Assembly (NCBI GenBank): GCA_902729315.2
Contig: LR746269.1
Span: 5,983,501 to 6,047,500, forward strand
Length of the DNA: 64,000 nucleotides
Direction of reading: 5' to 3'
Source of the DNA: Spirodela intermedia
Taxonomy: Eukaryota; Streptophyta; Magnoliopsida; Alismatales; Araceae
The notes beneath the pieces are model-generated. The model made no database searches, had not been told where the DNA came from, and saw only the letters and a program-made list of their open reading frames with translations. Made by a program: the position numbers and the translations under genes. Positions 24,900 through 36,334 of the stretch are shown in pieces. The stretch's first letter is position 1, and every line of letters begins with the position of its first letter.

Positions 24900-26230
24900 T
24901 AGAATGAAATAAAAATTAAAAATGTACAATTTATGTGAAGTACACATTAAACTTTGCTCATAAAATTTTATTTCTATCTCATAGTACATGATTATGAACA
25001 ACCCTCACTTAAGAAAAAAATTCAATAAACTAATTGAATTAGTAGCATAGTGGAATTATGGTTGTGGTTGAATAAATAGAAAAGTTGTTAAGATACTTCT
25101 CAAGGCCATGAGAAATTTTCATTTAATAGCTTTGATAGATCTACACACTCTGTGATTCAGTAGATAGATGGAAGAGAGAGAGGGAGAAAGAGGGACCCAA
25201 TAAGAGCTAGGGCACCCAGCCCTCCATATGATAGGCAGAGGCTGTGGGGGTGGTGGTGATGGCAGCAACATGAGCATTGCAGTGATGGTGGCATGATGGT
25301 GGTAGCATAACCACAACGGCATGAAGACGGTGTTTATGGCTGGTCGTACAACAGCAGCAGCAGGGAAGCCTTCCCTTCCAGCAGTCTGGGTGATAGGTAG
25401 AATTAGTGAAGCAGCAAAGCAGGGGGCTTCTAGACTAAATTTCCTTTGACTGAATTTTTGTTTCGAGTTCATTATTTATATTACCTTAGTCGTGTGGGTG
25501 GTAGGCACTCAGCAGAACTAAATTGTCAAGTTACTGATTTATTTCTAGTCTGTTTTATCCTCAAGACCAATTCAACAACATTTTTCTTTGCACTCGGTTG
25601 AAAGATGGGCTATTTGGCTTTAATCTCAGCATTAAACCTGACTTGATTTATACATATTATTTTCTCCCCCCTTTTTACCTCTTTCCTCTCTTGTTAATCA
25701 GCAGCTAGGAATTCGAGAGAGTGAAACATTTACAGTGCCTTTCAGTCTCTCTTGATTCAAAAATATACAAGTGCCTGTGAACAAGAATTTGATATACATA
25801 TTTTGAAAATCATCCTTGTGGATCAGACTAAACTCACCATGATTTTAAGGCTAATTTACAGATTATCAATTTAGTATAAATAATAAATGACATATTTTAA
25901 TTCAATGATTGAAAATCGATCAATTGATTGAGAGGTCTAGTATAAAGAATCATCATCTATAATTAGAACTCTCAGAGTAACCACCCACAAGGGGGCTCAG
26001 GTCCCTTGTAGTCAATCCTATCCTTGATGTAGGATTAACTATCTAACCATTGGTGACATCATTTCCATGTTATCAGGCTTACCATTATGTCACATGCACC
26101 CTTTGTGTCGTGCACCCACCATGCTGCACATGCCATTGTTCTGCATGCTATTAGAACCTCATAGATGCTGCACATACCATCTATGAGGTTCTAATACCAA
26201 AATTTTATCCCACTCCCCTTTCGAATTTCC
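24900..26230. other. Repeat-island sequence without recognised genes
   Basis: AT-rich. Possibly contains the 3' LTR of the element that ends at the polypurine tract near 24890. No coding gene seen. Confidence 0.4.
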
Positions 26231-26234
26231 ACAG

Positions 26235-26700
26235 GCCCATTGATGCGGTTGCATATGAAATTGGAGGACAAGGTCTTCGAACTACCACAAAATTATATCA
26301 TCTTCTCAAGTGGCCTCTTCAGCTATCTGTCATGCGATTTGGTCAAGTATCCACAATACCCCACTCCACCTCAAATCTTATGGTTGTCAAGTATAGCTTT
26401 TGAATTCTATCTGGGATCCTCTGAAGTGGCCCCTTCACCCAATTCTAAATGGAATCCTCCAAATCTACATGGTAGGGTTTAATTAACGAGACATGAAAGA
26501 TGGGATGTACTGCAAGTCTCTGAGGTAATTGTTGGTGATAGGCACACCTCAATTTTACTGTGATTTTGAATGGACCATTGTACCATGGTACCATTGTGCT
26601 TTCTTGTTGTCATTGCATACTCTTGTGATTGGGGGACCATTCTAAATGCTCTGTTGCATGTTGTGAGTGAACTTGGTAATGTCGAGTAAATTGACCTAAC
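26235..26700 (-). mobile_element. Chromovirus (Ty3/gypsy) integrase C-terminus with chromodomain remnant
   Basis: Minus strand. The path KWWYGPFKITVKL, then LAVHPIFHVSLIKPYH, then a chromodomain-like segment with an EEAT motif near the end is the order found in plant chromoviruses. Frameshifts and stops interrupt it. The 80-residue plus-strand frame at 26240-26482 is antisense to this and is not a gene. Confidence 0.65.
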
Positions 26701-27989
26701 TGTCTTGTCTTATGGACACATTGTCAAAAATGCTCTCCATTCCCTTCCATTAGCATGCCATTTAGTCATTATGCCTGCCCTTCTATTTGAGGACGGAATA
26801 CTGTAGAAAATGTTCAGTCTATACTGAATGAAATAAAGAGAGCTGAGTAGAATCATCCAGTGAAACATAGTACAAACAAAGAAGTGCAAATAATGACTTC
26901 ACTTACAAACCATGCGCCTCCACCATCAGATGCTCAACATCTCCTCTAGCTAGAAACCAGGAAGTCTACTGTCCTCGTGTATGTCTCTGATCACAGAGTC
27001 CTAATACTAGACTGACATTATTGATTATCTTGAGAAAGAGACACCTGAATGCCTTGTCCTAAGACCTGGAAAAGGCCCACCCTACCACTGATCGTCTTCT
27101 CATTTTCACACTCTGCTTTTGGTCAAGAAAGGGATCACTGACTGCTCGAACTCATCAACTGACTGCCGCCAGCTGGCCATTATCCTGCTACCTAAAGGGG
27201 ACACTAAGATTGTGATCCACCAACACGATAAATGCTAAGTGCACACAACTACAGGAGGCAAAAAGAGACCAACTGATTAGAGCAGCACTTGTTGAAACAC
27301 CTGTTTAATGTTGGGAATCCGAATGCATATAATGAATCTCCTAAGGTAGACGACTGAAACTAGAACCACTTGAGAAGAAGAAAAGAAAACAACACGGGGG
27401 AGCATGAGAAAGACAAGGAGATGGTTATGTACCTGGAACTAGACATCGAAATCCCTCTAGGATTCAGCAAATGAACCACCAAGATCAGCAGAAGCAAGAG
27501 GGGAACATGAACACTCGCCTCCAAATGATCACATAGAAAAAAAATCCCCATAAAGAGGACTGAAGAAATAACAAAATAAACACAATCACTAGTTCAAATG
27601 AAAAGAACGAGGCACCGATGATTTGATATGCAAGATTAAACAGTCAAGGGCCAATATCCAGTACTTGAGAAGGTTGGATAAAAGAGGAAATCCATAGACT
27701 ACCGGAGAATACATGGCATGACAATTTTCCCTTGGAGCTGCACAGACTAACGTGAAACAAAAGTGTACTAGAGATCAGGCCAAGTAACAATCGGAGGAGT
27801 GCAAAGCTAGAGTGGCCATCAAACAATAGATAACGGACAGGATGAGCCCGATCATCCATCATACACACCCTCATCTTCAGCTCCCTCTTGTTGCAATCTT
27901 CTATGGGAAGTTTGAATCTCGTCGAAAGTATGTGATTCCTTATCTCACGATTTTACTTTCCCTCCCTCTCTCTATCTCTCTATTCTGCA
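26701..27989. other. Repeat-island sequence without recognised genes
   Basis: Short open frames only, none with recognisable motifs. Probably transposon-derived. Confidence 0.4.
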
Positions 27990-29715
27990 CCTATTTGCAG
28001 CATCACCCTTGTTAATCTCATCTCTAACATCCTTAATTCAAACAGCTCTTAGTTCTTGCAAAATTACGTTTTTTTGTTTTTCACACTCGCATAGAGGCTA
28101 ACTTCATCATGTTAAATAATCAATTCTTGCCTACATGAGGTTAAAGCTAGTGTTCTTGTCTGCTATTAACACTCTCTCATCTACAAGATATAAGGAGGGC
28201 TTCAAATCACATCCCATAGGGGCATACAAAAGCTCAACTGTTCAATTCAAAGGACATTGGTCTCTTCTTCTTCTTCTTCTTCTTTTTCTTATTCCTTTCC
28301 TTCGTAAGGTTTCATTTTCAAATTATTCTCTCTATAATTAAATGAACTCAAGTATTTTTCTATCTCTCACTTCTCACTATCTATAATCAATGGACAAAAT
28401 GGACCCTCCAAGGTTCTTTGAGGATATACAATGTCCATAAGGGAGGACATGCAACATCCAATGAATAGTTTCACCAAAACTAGGATTGCCAAAGGGGAGG
28501 GCGCCTCTAGGGATGCAACACCCACCATTACACTAGTAAAAGTAAGAACTAATGTGATTCCTTGTCCCTACTGTGGGAAGACCTTCCACTCAAAGAAGGT
28601 AATGTGTAGGCACCTAAGATCCCATCTAAAGAGGAAACTTAGTGTACGCCCTCCTCCGATGGGTTACAAGTTGCTTTGCTTGACAATACAGTGGTAGAGA
28701 ATGGTGGTGCAAATAGAGACACTAAGGGCCATGGAGACAAGCAAGGAGGATAGTGTGATCTCCGCAAAGGAAGCAGCCATCATCATAAACATGCTCATTG
28801 TGACAGCGGGAGGCCAGAGCTCCATGGTGACCTAGTTATGCAGGAGGAAGAAGACAAAGTTGTTGTGGATTGGTTGGGAGTAATTTAATAGTGGGGGTGT
28901 AAAGAAAAGGAAAATCCATGCCACAATGATGAAAGGGCCATGGAAGAAGCAACCTCAAACCTACTACATTTCAACTTCAACTTCGTAACATTGTCCACCA
29001 CATTGGTGGGAGGCCAAGATTTTAATGCTACCTCAGCTTGCTTGAGGGAGAGGATGAGGAAGCCACAAATTGGTCTACTAGAAGCTAAATGATGGTAGTA
29101 GAGAAGGAAAGGGAAATCATTGTCACCAATGTGACACCAACAAGATTGAGGTGAGTTGCTGCTTAGATAATAATCTGAAAGTAAGAGGTTTGGAGGGCAG
29201 CAACAATAATTAGGAAACATCAGAAAAATGCCACATGCACATATATCATATTTACACCAAGGTTTTTCCTTCATGGCAGGCCCTCAATGGCCACATCTGC
29301 AAACACTAAAAAAGATTGAACACCGCTGTCATGCCCACTGCCCCCTAGAGTTTTAGAGAATGTGCAACCAACACCACAAGATAAAACCATAGACATCAAT
29401 CTAAACAAGTCACCCTCCCAAAGAACAACTTGGGCAACATACCATGCACGATTCATGAAACTTCCTCTCTACACTATGTTTCTTCTTCCTTCACATAGGT
29501 CTTCCATCATATATGATTTATATATATATATATGTATATATCTACATTTTGACAAGTATACACTGAAATCGAACAGCAAACTCATGGATCAAGTTGATAT
29601 CATGCCTTAAACAACTCTTCTGTAGTAGTTGGTGTAAGCTGACCTCATCTCTTATTCTAGAGGGAGTCAATAGAGGAAATAAAGTCAGCTCACAAGAGGA
29701 GTAAAAAAATAGGAT
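27990..29715 (+). pseudogene. C2H2 zinc-finger gene copy, left arm of a palindrome (decayed)
   Basis: Best frame 28431-28697 contains one C2H2 finger, IPCPYCGKTFHSKKVMCRHLRSHLKRK in two overlapping parts, preceded by a Met-rich, low-complexity leader. Downstream stops interrupt the remaining frame. The whole segment, flanks included, is an inverted copy of about 29820-31590. Because both copies share flanks as well as coding parts, this is a genomic inverted duplication, not two retrocopies. Confidence 0.7.
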
Positions 29716-29819
29716 GGCAAAGTTCTTCTTGAAACCCTATGGGACCTTGGTCTAGCCAAAATCTAGATTGATGCCACCTTAGAGTATTTGTGAGTGACAT
29801 GCTGAGTGGCAGAGCTTCA

Positions 29820-31590
29820 CGATCCTATTTGAAGGGCCACAAATTAGCTATTTCTTCCTCCTCATATGAGCCAACTCCATTTCCTCTATAGGCTTCCTCT
29901 AGAATAGAAGATAGGGTCAGCTCACACCAGCTGCTATGCCAAAGGAACAATTCAAGCATAATATCAACTTGACACATAGGTCTAGTGTTCAATTTCAATG
30001 CATACTTGTCAAAATATAAATACATATATAAAGAGAGAGATATGTAAGCAAAAAATCATACATGATAGAATACTTATATGGAGGAAGAAACCTAACATAG
30101 AGAGAGAGTTTCATAAATCATATTTGATACATAGCCTGAGTCATGCTCTAAGAGGAGATGATATGTTTAGATAAATGTCCATGATGTTGCCTCGTGATGC
30201 CAGTTGCACATTCTCTGAAAACCTAGTGACAATAATAATGCACATGACAACAATGTTTGGTCCTTTCTAATGTCTACACATATGGCCAGTAAAGGCTTGC
30301 CTTGAAGGAAAGACCCTAGTGTAATTATTGCATATGTGCACGTGTTGCCTCTTTGAGGTCTCTTGATTATTATTATTGCCACTCGAACCGCTTACCTTCA
30401 TATTGTTGACATAACACCAACTTACCTCGATCTTACCAATGTCACCTTGGTGGTAGTGCAAAAATAACCTCTTGGTTATTATTGGCATAGTGGATGACAT
30501 TGAGAAGCTAGAATTGAAATGCAATAGGTTTAAGGCCACTTTTTCTGTGGACCTCTTGTCACTATGGCATGGTTTTCCCTTTCCTCCTACACCCCCACCA
30601 TTCATCTCCTCCCGACTAATCCATTGCAACTTTGTCATCTTCTTGTAGAGCTAAGTCACCACAAAGCACTGACCTCCCACCATGGCTAGGATGAGCATGT
30701 TTGTGATGAGAGAATGGACATGCAGCATAATGACGACCACTTCCTCTGTGAAGCTCACACCATCCTACTCGTTTGTGTCCATACCTTAATGTCTTCATTT
30801 GTGGCACCATTCTCTACCACCGGCAAGAGGAGCTTGCGACATGCCAAGAGTTGACAACATACTAAATTTTCTCTCTATATGGTATCTCAAGTGTATGCAC
30901 ATCACCTTCCTTGAGCTGAAGGTCCTCTCACAGTAGGGACAAGGAATCACATCAGTTATTGCTTCCACAAGTGCAACAACAACTACTGTAGCCCTAGAGG
31001 CACCCTCCTCTCCAACAACCCTAGTGCCAGCAAAACCATTCATCATGTTCCTCTCATATGAACAATGCAGATCCTTAGAGAACCCTAGAGGGTCCCCTTT
31101 GTCCTCCATTGCCTATAGATAACGAGGAGGGAGAGACATAAAAATAGCCAACTTCAGTTAATTATAGAGAGCAGCTCAAAAAGCCAAAAGCCGCAGCTGG
31201 AGGAGGACAAAAGTAGGGCAGGGGGGTGGGCGAGGTGTTGGATTCAGATCATAAAACAAAAACCTGGCAGATCTAAGAAAAAGAAACCTTATGAAGAAGA
31301 GGAAGAGGAAGAAGAGACAATTATCCTCCAAACTTGACAGCCAAGCTCTTGTAGGCCCCTACAGGATGCAATCAGAAACCCTCCTCATAGTTTACTGATG
31401 AGAGAAGTGGAGAGTGTGCCGATCACAGACAAGAACACCAACGTTAACCTCATGTAGGCGAGAACTGGTTATTTAACTTGATGAAGTGAGACTCCATGCG
31501 ATCGGGAGTAGAAAAGCAAGAAGATGTAATTTCACAAGAACTCAGAGATTGTTTGAATTGAGGATGTTGAAGATACGAGATTAAAAGGGT
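29820..31590 (-). pseudogene. C2H2 zinc-finger gene copy, right arm of a palindrome (decayed)
   Basis: Minus strand. Frame 31109-30795 starts MEDKGDPLGFSKDL and carries a finger IPCPYCERTFSSRKVMCIHLRYH. A later frame (30638-30267) carries a second degenerate finger ending RVFPSRQAFTGHMCRH, in which the QAFTGH resembles the QALGGH motif of plant C2H2 factors, but the second Cys is displaced by extra residues. Stops between the frames mark it as decayed. A plant C2H2 transcription factor is the likely ancestor. Confidence 0.65.
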
Positions 31591-31614
31591 GGGGGGGGGA
31601 GGGGTGGTTCAAAT

Positions 31615-31753
31615 AGGTGGCAAAATAGAGAGAGAAAGAGAGAGGGGGAGAGAGAGAGTGGGTGAGTGTGTGAGTTAGAGAGTGAGTGAGAGAGAGAGAG
31701 AGAGAGAGGGAGAGAGTGTGAGTTAGAGAATGAGTGAGTGAGAGAGAGAGAGA

Positions 31754-31785
<32 letters not shown>

Positions 31786-32345
31786 CATAGAGAGAGAAAG
31801 AGACTAACCAAGCAAGCAAGAGTGTGTGTGTGAGAGAGAGAGAGAGGAAGTGTGAGAGAATGAGTGAGTGTGTGAGTGAGAGTGAGTGAGTGAGAGAGAG
31901 AGATAGAGAGTGAGCAAGAGTGAGAGAGAGTGAAAGAGCGAGTGAGAGAGAGGAGAGAGAGAGAGAGAGGAAGTGTGAGAGAATGAGTGAGTGAGAGAGA
32001 CACACATAGAGATAGAGAGTGAGCAAGAGTGACAGTGAGTGAAAGAGCGAGAGAGAGAGAGAGAGAGAGAGTGAGCATGTGAATGACTGAGAGAGACACA
32101 AAGAGATAGAGAATGAGTGAGCAAGTGAGAGTGTGAGAGAGAGTGAAAGAGCAAGAGAGATGGAGGAGAGAGAGCGAGAGAGAGAGGGAAGAGGGAGGAA
32201 AAGAGAAAGAGAGTATCCTTTAAGGACTGTATCCTTCATTATTTTCTTTCATGAAGTGAGGGAGTGAGTGAGTGTGTGAGTGAGTGAGTGAGTGAGTGAG
32301 TGAGAGAGTGAGAGAGCGAGAGAGAGAGAGAGAGAGAGAAATGTC
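31615..32345. repeat. Long GA / GAGT / GTGA low-complexity array
   Basis: About 730 bases of (GA)n mixed with GAGTGA and GTGTGA units. All long frames across it are Ser-Leu-His or Arg-Glu repeats and are not genes. Confidence 0.95.
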
Positions 32346-32415
32346 TCCTTGAGAAGGCAAATCAGACAAGAAGAACAAGAACAAGGAGGTTGCAGTGAAC
32401 AATTTTCTGCCTTGC
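32215..32415 (+). pseudogene. Fragment of the pyrophosphatase gene (exon 6 end, intron 6, exon 7 part)
   Basis: Starts with the exon 6 end and donor AAGGACT/GTATCCTTC, continues with intron 6 including TTTCATGAAGTGAG (a form shared with copy 2), a GAGT/GA tract, then acceptor ATCAG and ACAAGAAGAACAAG encoding YKKNKNKEVAVNNFLP. Two conserved acids are changed (E to K, D to N) and homology stops inside the exon. It is therefore a third, dead piece of the gene. Confidence 0.85.
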
Positions 32416-32419
32416 AACC

Positions 32420-33382
32420 TCCTTGTTCATCAAAATATAAATTGCATCTTCATCAATATAAATGCTAGTATATAAATCAAAATATCAGTTTTACCTGATA
32501 GAAAATGACTCATTCCAACTAGTATAGAACCAACAAAGTCTCACAGACTGTGTGAAATGGATGGAGTGTCACAAAGGATGATTAGGATATAAACTAAGAT
32601 TATGGAAGTTATAGATGATATTAATAGTAGGTGAATTCTAAGGCTGCAGAATTAATACAGAATTTCTGGCATGCAGAAAACACGAAATTAGAAAAACATA
32701 AGCATCCTCAATAAGGCTATTTCCAATAACTAGGGGCAACCAGAGGAAGATACAACCAATGTCATGTAAAAATAAAATTGCTCTGTCAAAATGAAAATTG
32801 CTTCAATAAGTAATGAATTCCTATGATTGAAGGACATCTTATAAAATAGTAATTAGAGTGGGAATGTTATATAGGAAAATTTCGGCGACCACAAAACCTA
32901 TGTCAACCAAAGAAAACAGCAGCAGCTAAAGCAAGAATGCTCAGATGGATGCAAAGGAAGACCAAAACGAATTCCAAGTCGAATTATATTGTTAGAAAAA
33001 TAGTAGGAATAACAAGACGTGACATCTTTCACATGACTATGACATCAATGACCGACCAAAGCAATGCCACACAATATTGTACCAGAGACTTTAAAATGAG
33101 AAGAGGAGAAAACAAAGAATGCTGATCTCCACAACAAGCAGAAGAATAAAAACAATCACCTCCACAAACTAAATGAAAGAACCCAATGCCTATGGATAAA
33201 GTTTTGATTTGAGCTTCACTGCAAATTTTCTTGAAAAATATGTTCCCTAGATTCTTTACTTTTCAATGAAAGAGCGTTCAGTTTAATCAACTTAAACATC
33301 TTATACGTTAACCCAAAAACTCACCACGAAATTCCCACCATTATCTAGCTCACAAGAAAATAATTTGACACTGGAAACCTAC
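32420..33382. other. AT-rich sequence without recognised genes
   Basis: No motif found. If the neighbouring DnaJ exon belonged to a real gene, its next exons should be here on the minus strand, and they are not. Confidence 0.45.
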
Positions 33383-33474
33383 CACATGGAAAGCTTTCTT
33401 GATTTCATCCTGACTAGCATTTTTTGGGACACTGAGTGTTTCATAGTAGTCAGGTTCTACAGCCCAACCTACGC
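33383..33474 (-). pseudogene. DnaJ (J-domain) exon fragment
   Basis: A 92-base exon-like segment with acceptor TTTTGTGCAG and donor G/GTAGGT. It encodes DYYETLSVPKNASQDEIKKAF, the first part of a J-domain as in mitochondrial DnaJ (GFA2-like) proteins. The helix II/III part with HPD was not found downstream, so the co-chaperone function is missing. Likely a captured or truncated gene fragment. Confidence 0.7.
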
Positions 33475-34477
33475 CTGCACAAAATACAGCATAACACAGA
33501 TTGTTGAGCAACATCATGATGAGAAATCTTATACTTTTCTGAATCAAATGCAGTTGACAATGGGCTTTAGTTCTTGAATAATAAATACCAGTAGCACAAA
33601 AACAACGCTTTGGCAATGGTAATGATGTTCTTAACTGAAAGAAAGGCGTTTCCACTCCCCAACAGTTGCTTCCATGTTGAGCTAGAACAAGATATTTCAC
33701 ATCAATTCTGAGTGAATCGAACCAAGGAAGTTGCAAGGCTATAAATGATCTTCTCTATGATGAATAAAGTAGGAATGTTACATTACTTTAAAAAGATAAA
33801 AACAAGGCAATAAAATCCTGTAGGTGTAGAAACTTTGTATCATCCTTCACTGGTTTCGAGTCACATTATTAAATATGACTGTGTTTTTTTAAAAAATAGC
33901 GTCACAAATAAATGACTGAATCCTGGGACACACCAAAGAAAAGAAATTTCTCAGAGTATATTTGGATGCTACTGAGAACGGATCATAAGGTACCGACAAC
34001 ACAGACTACATTCCTACAGGACGGAAGTTCAACCGTTGCACAAGTTCAAAGACTCTGGAAATACCACGAGATATCGACAACGACAATGAAGCTGCAACGA
34101 CTAAAATGTAATGAAACGACCCAACAAGGAGTAATGAAATTAAAGGAATGATGGCCCCAAGGAATTACGTGAGAATCGTAGGTGAGAAGTAGCTCTAACC
34201 ACATTCTTAGTGCTTTAGGTCAGCCACAGACGGCCCGGCACTGATAGATGTCGGAAACTGCAGAATAGACCGCAAACTCAGGCCATTCCTTCCTATCAAA
34301 GGAGACCCCCACGGCCGTAAAATCATCTGCTATGGTAGGGCATGCCCAACCACTTACCATTGGAGTTCGAGACAGAAGACGCGAGCACCAGCTGCGGGAC
34401 AAGAGCCCACAAGGAAGAATGCCAAATCTGCCCATGAGTGGTGGGGCGAGAGGACGAACAATCGCCAGACCAGAGTC
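33475..34477. other. Sequence upstream of the DnaJ fragment
   Basis: No certain exon. A GC-rich minus-strand stretch around 34354-34542 ends at an ATGGTAAGTGG donor-like site and could be a first exon of the DnaJ fragment gene, but no recognisable motif supports this. Confidence 0.35.
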
Positions 34478-34791
34478 ACAGTCCTCCTCAAAATATGAAA
34501 GTGGGCGAGAGAAGGGGTCACGAACTCCACCGGAGACGCCACCCGCCCCCCCCCCTTTCGCCCCCCAACTCCGCCGCCTGATCGGTTTCTCGAAAGTTTG
34601 AACCAGAAAACCTTGAATCTTTACCCCATCGGAGACGCCACAGTCCTCAAAATGTGAAAGTAGGTGAGAGAAGGGGTCACGAACCCGACCGGAGACGCCA
34701 TCCGCGTCCTCCTCTTCGCCCCCCAACACCGCCGCCTGATCGGGGTTCTCGAAAGTTAGAACCAGAAAACCTTGAATCTTTTCCCCATCGG
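34478..34791. repeat. Tandem duplication of about 155 bases (two units)
   Basis: Unit A is 34478-34632 and unit B 34639-34791, each running from CACAGTCCTC to CCCCATCGG. They differ by scattered substitutions and small indels. The long minus-strand frame across them is produced by the repeat and shows no domain. Confidence 0.85.
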
Positions 34792-35335
34792 TTTCTTCAG
34801 TCCTCTAACACTGACTCCCTTTTGTTCTCACGAGCATTAAATTGGCCGGGCTACATTTGAATCCTAACCGGGCCGGCCCATTTTACGATCAGTTTCAACC
34901 GCTACGGATGAATTACTCTCTTGATCAAGAGGCACACTCATGAACGAGGACACGTCCACAGCCCATTATTAATATGCCCAAAAAAAGGGGGTGGGAAGCC
35001 CAAGCCTGGATTGGGCCCGGCAAGGTATCCGTCTTTTATGGACGGACATGCAAGGAAACTCGAGTCCAGTCTAACGACGCGGGGAGTGCCGCGACGTGTG
35101 CGCGGAGGGGCTCCATACGTGCCGCAAGATACCGGAGACTGAACAGATTGGAGCCCAGTGCGGCTTGACGTCGAGAGGGGTGGACAGTTGGCCGCACCTC
35201 TCTCGCTCTATTTGTTTCCCCGTTCAAATTCGTCGACGTTCCCATCATCTCCTCGATCGAAATGGATTCTGTTTGTGACGATGGAGGTGGCTTGCTTCCA
35301 CCGACGCCCAATCTTATGAACTGGGGGCTGTGCTC

Positions 35336-35340
35336 TCTCC

Positions 35341-35391
<51 letters not shown>
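35336..35391. repeat. (CT)n microsatellite
   Basis: About 25 CT units within the decayed receptor-kinase fragment region. Confidence 0.95.
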
Positions 35392-35394
<3 letters not shown>

Positions 35395-35569
35395 CTTTGC
35401 CTGTGTGTGAGTCTCCCGCCGGCGCTGCGAGACCACCCATCAGACATGTCATCTTTCGTGTCATCATACTCCTCGATCGCAATGGGCACCACCAGGAACG
35501 ACGGTGGTGGCTGGCTTCCGCCGATGCCAATCCTCCTGACCTGGTTCTCCGTGCTGTAGCCGAGTAACT

Positions 35570-35797
35570 TGTGCCTAGTGTCACAAGTGCCGCCGAGTAA
35601 CGCTGTCTATGTAGCCAGAGTCGTCGTCGAGGCCACAGTCTATGCTGATGAACCCTGCCATAGAGATGAAAGAGGAGACTTGCAGTTCCGCTCTGGAAGA
35701 CGACAGAGTGTGGTTGTGACGTACTGGTCATGGAGGGGCTCTGCGCTGAGGCCGCCGCGGCCAGGAGGCCGAGCAGCAGCGCGAGGAGCGATATCAC
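35570..35797 (-). pseudogene. Malectin-like receptor kinase N-terminal fragment (decayed)
   Basis: Minus strand. A hydrophobic signal-peptide-like start MISLLALLLGLLAAAASAQ at 35797 is followed, after a frame change, by GFISIDCGLDDDSGYIDS, the start of the malectin-like extracellular domain of plant LRR receptor kinases. A later FVTLGTSYSAT-like piece fits the next block of that domain. Frameshifts and stops follow, and no kinase part is present. Confidence 0.6.
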
Positions 35798-35939
35798 AGC
35801 TGTGGTCGGAGCCCTTCCTTCTCCTTCGGTTGGCGGGACGACGCCTCAGGCATCGGAGCGTCGGGCTCTAATAGATCGCGGTCTCCGGCGAGTAGCGGCG
35901 CAGGGTAACATCAGTGTCGGCAGGGTTTCACAATGATTG

Positions 35940-36212
35940 GCCCAAAAAATTAACCCATTAATCGTGAAAACAAGCATGGTATACTTATATCTCATGGTCA
36001 ATTCATCAAGCAGAGGATCCGGAGCAGATAAAATTCCCTTGTGGTGACAATTTCATTAGGAAATGGGTCAAATTATTTCTCGAGATATTGAAAATTATCC
36101 CAGTTTACGATTTTGTGTGGTATTATTTATCCGATATTTTCGGTAAAGATCAGTGAAATAAATATGGAAGTATCACCATAAACCAACCTACCAACATGTT
36201 CTTCAATATGCT
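35940..36212. other. Sequence left of the copia element
   Basis: AT-rich with no feature recognised. Confidence 0.4.
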
Positions 36213-36334
36213 TGTAGCTAGTAATAAATTAATAAAATAAAGAAAAGGGCAGAAGCCTTATACATACAAAGGTAAGGAGAGAGAAAATGGGTCAGGCCCA
36301 TAAATATAAAAAAATAAAAATATATATATCTACA
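36213..36334 (-). repeat. Copia 3' LTR
   Basis: Pairs with 46922-47044. The shared core includes AGAAGCC..ATACA and GGCCCATAAA. Its inner edge adjoins the end of the pol frame and a purine-rich AACTTGAGCAGGG tract (minus strand). Confidence 0.8.

Noticed and set aside
31532-32239. 235-residue and overlapping Ser-Leu-His frames
   Set aside because: Pure translation of the GA/GAGT array on the minus strand, with no domain.
34220-34729. 169-codon minus-strand frame
   Set aside because: Spans the 155-bp tandem duplication and has no conserved domain; at most an untranslated or first-exon remnant.
35036-35797. 253-codon minus-strand frame taken as one secreted protein
   Set aside because: Only the signal peptide is plausible; the malectin start is in another frame and the rest is a GA repeat translation, so I call it a decayed fragment.
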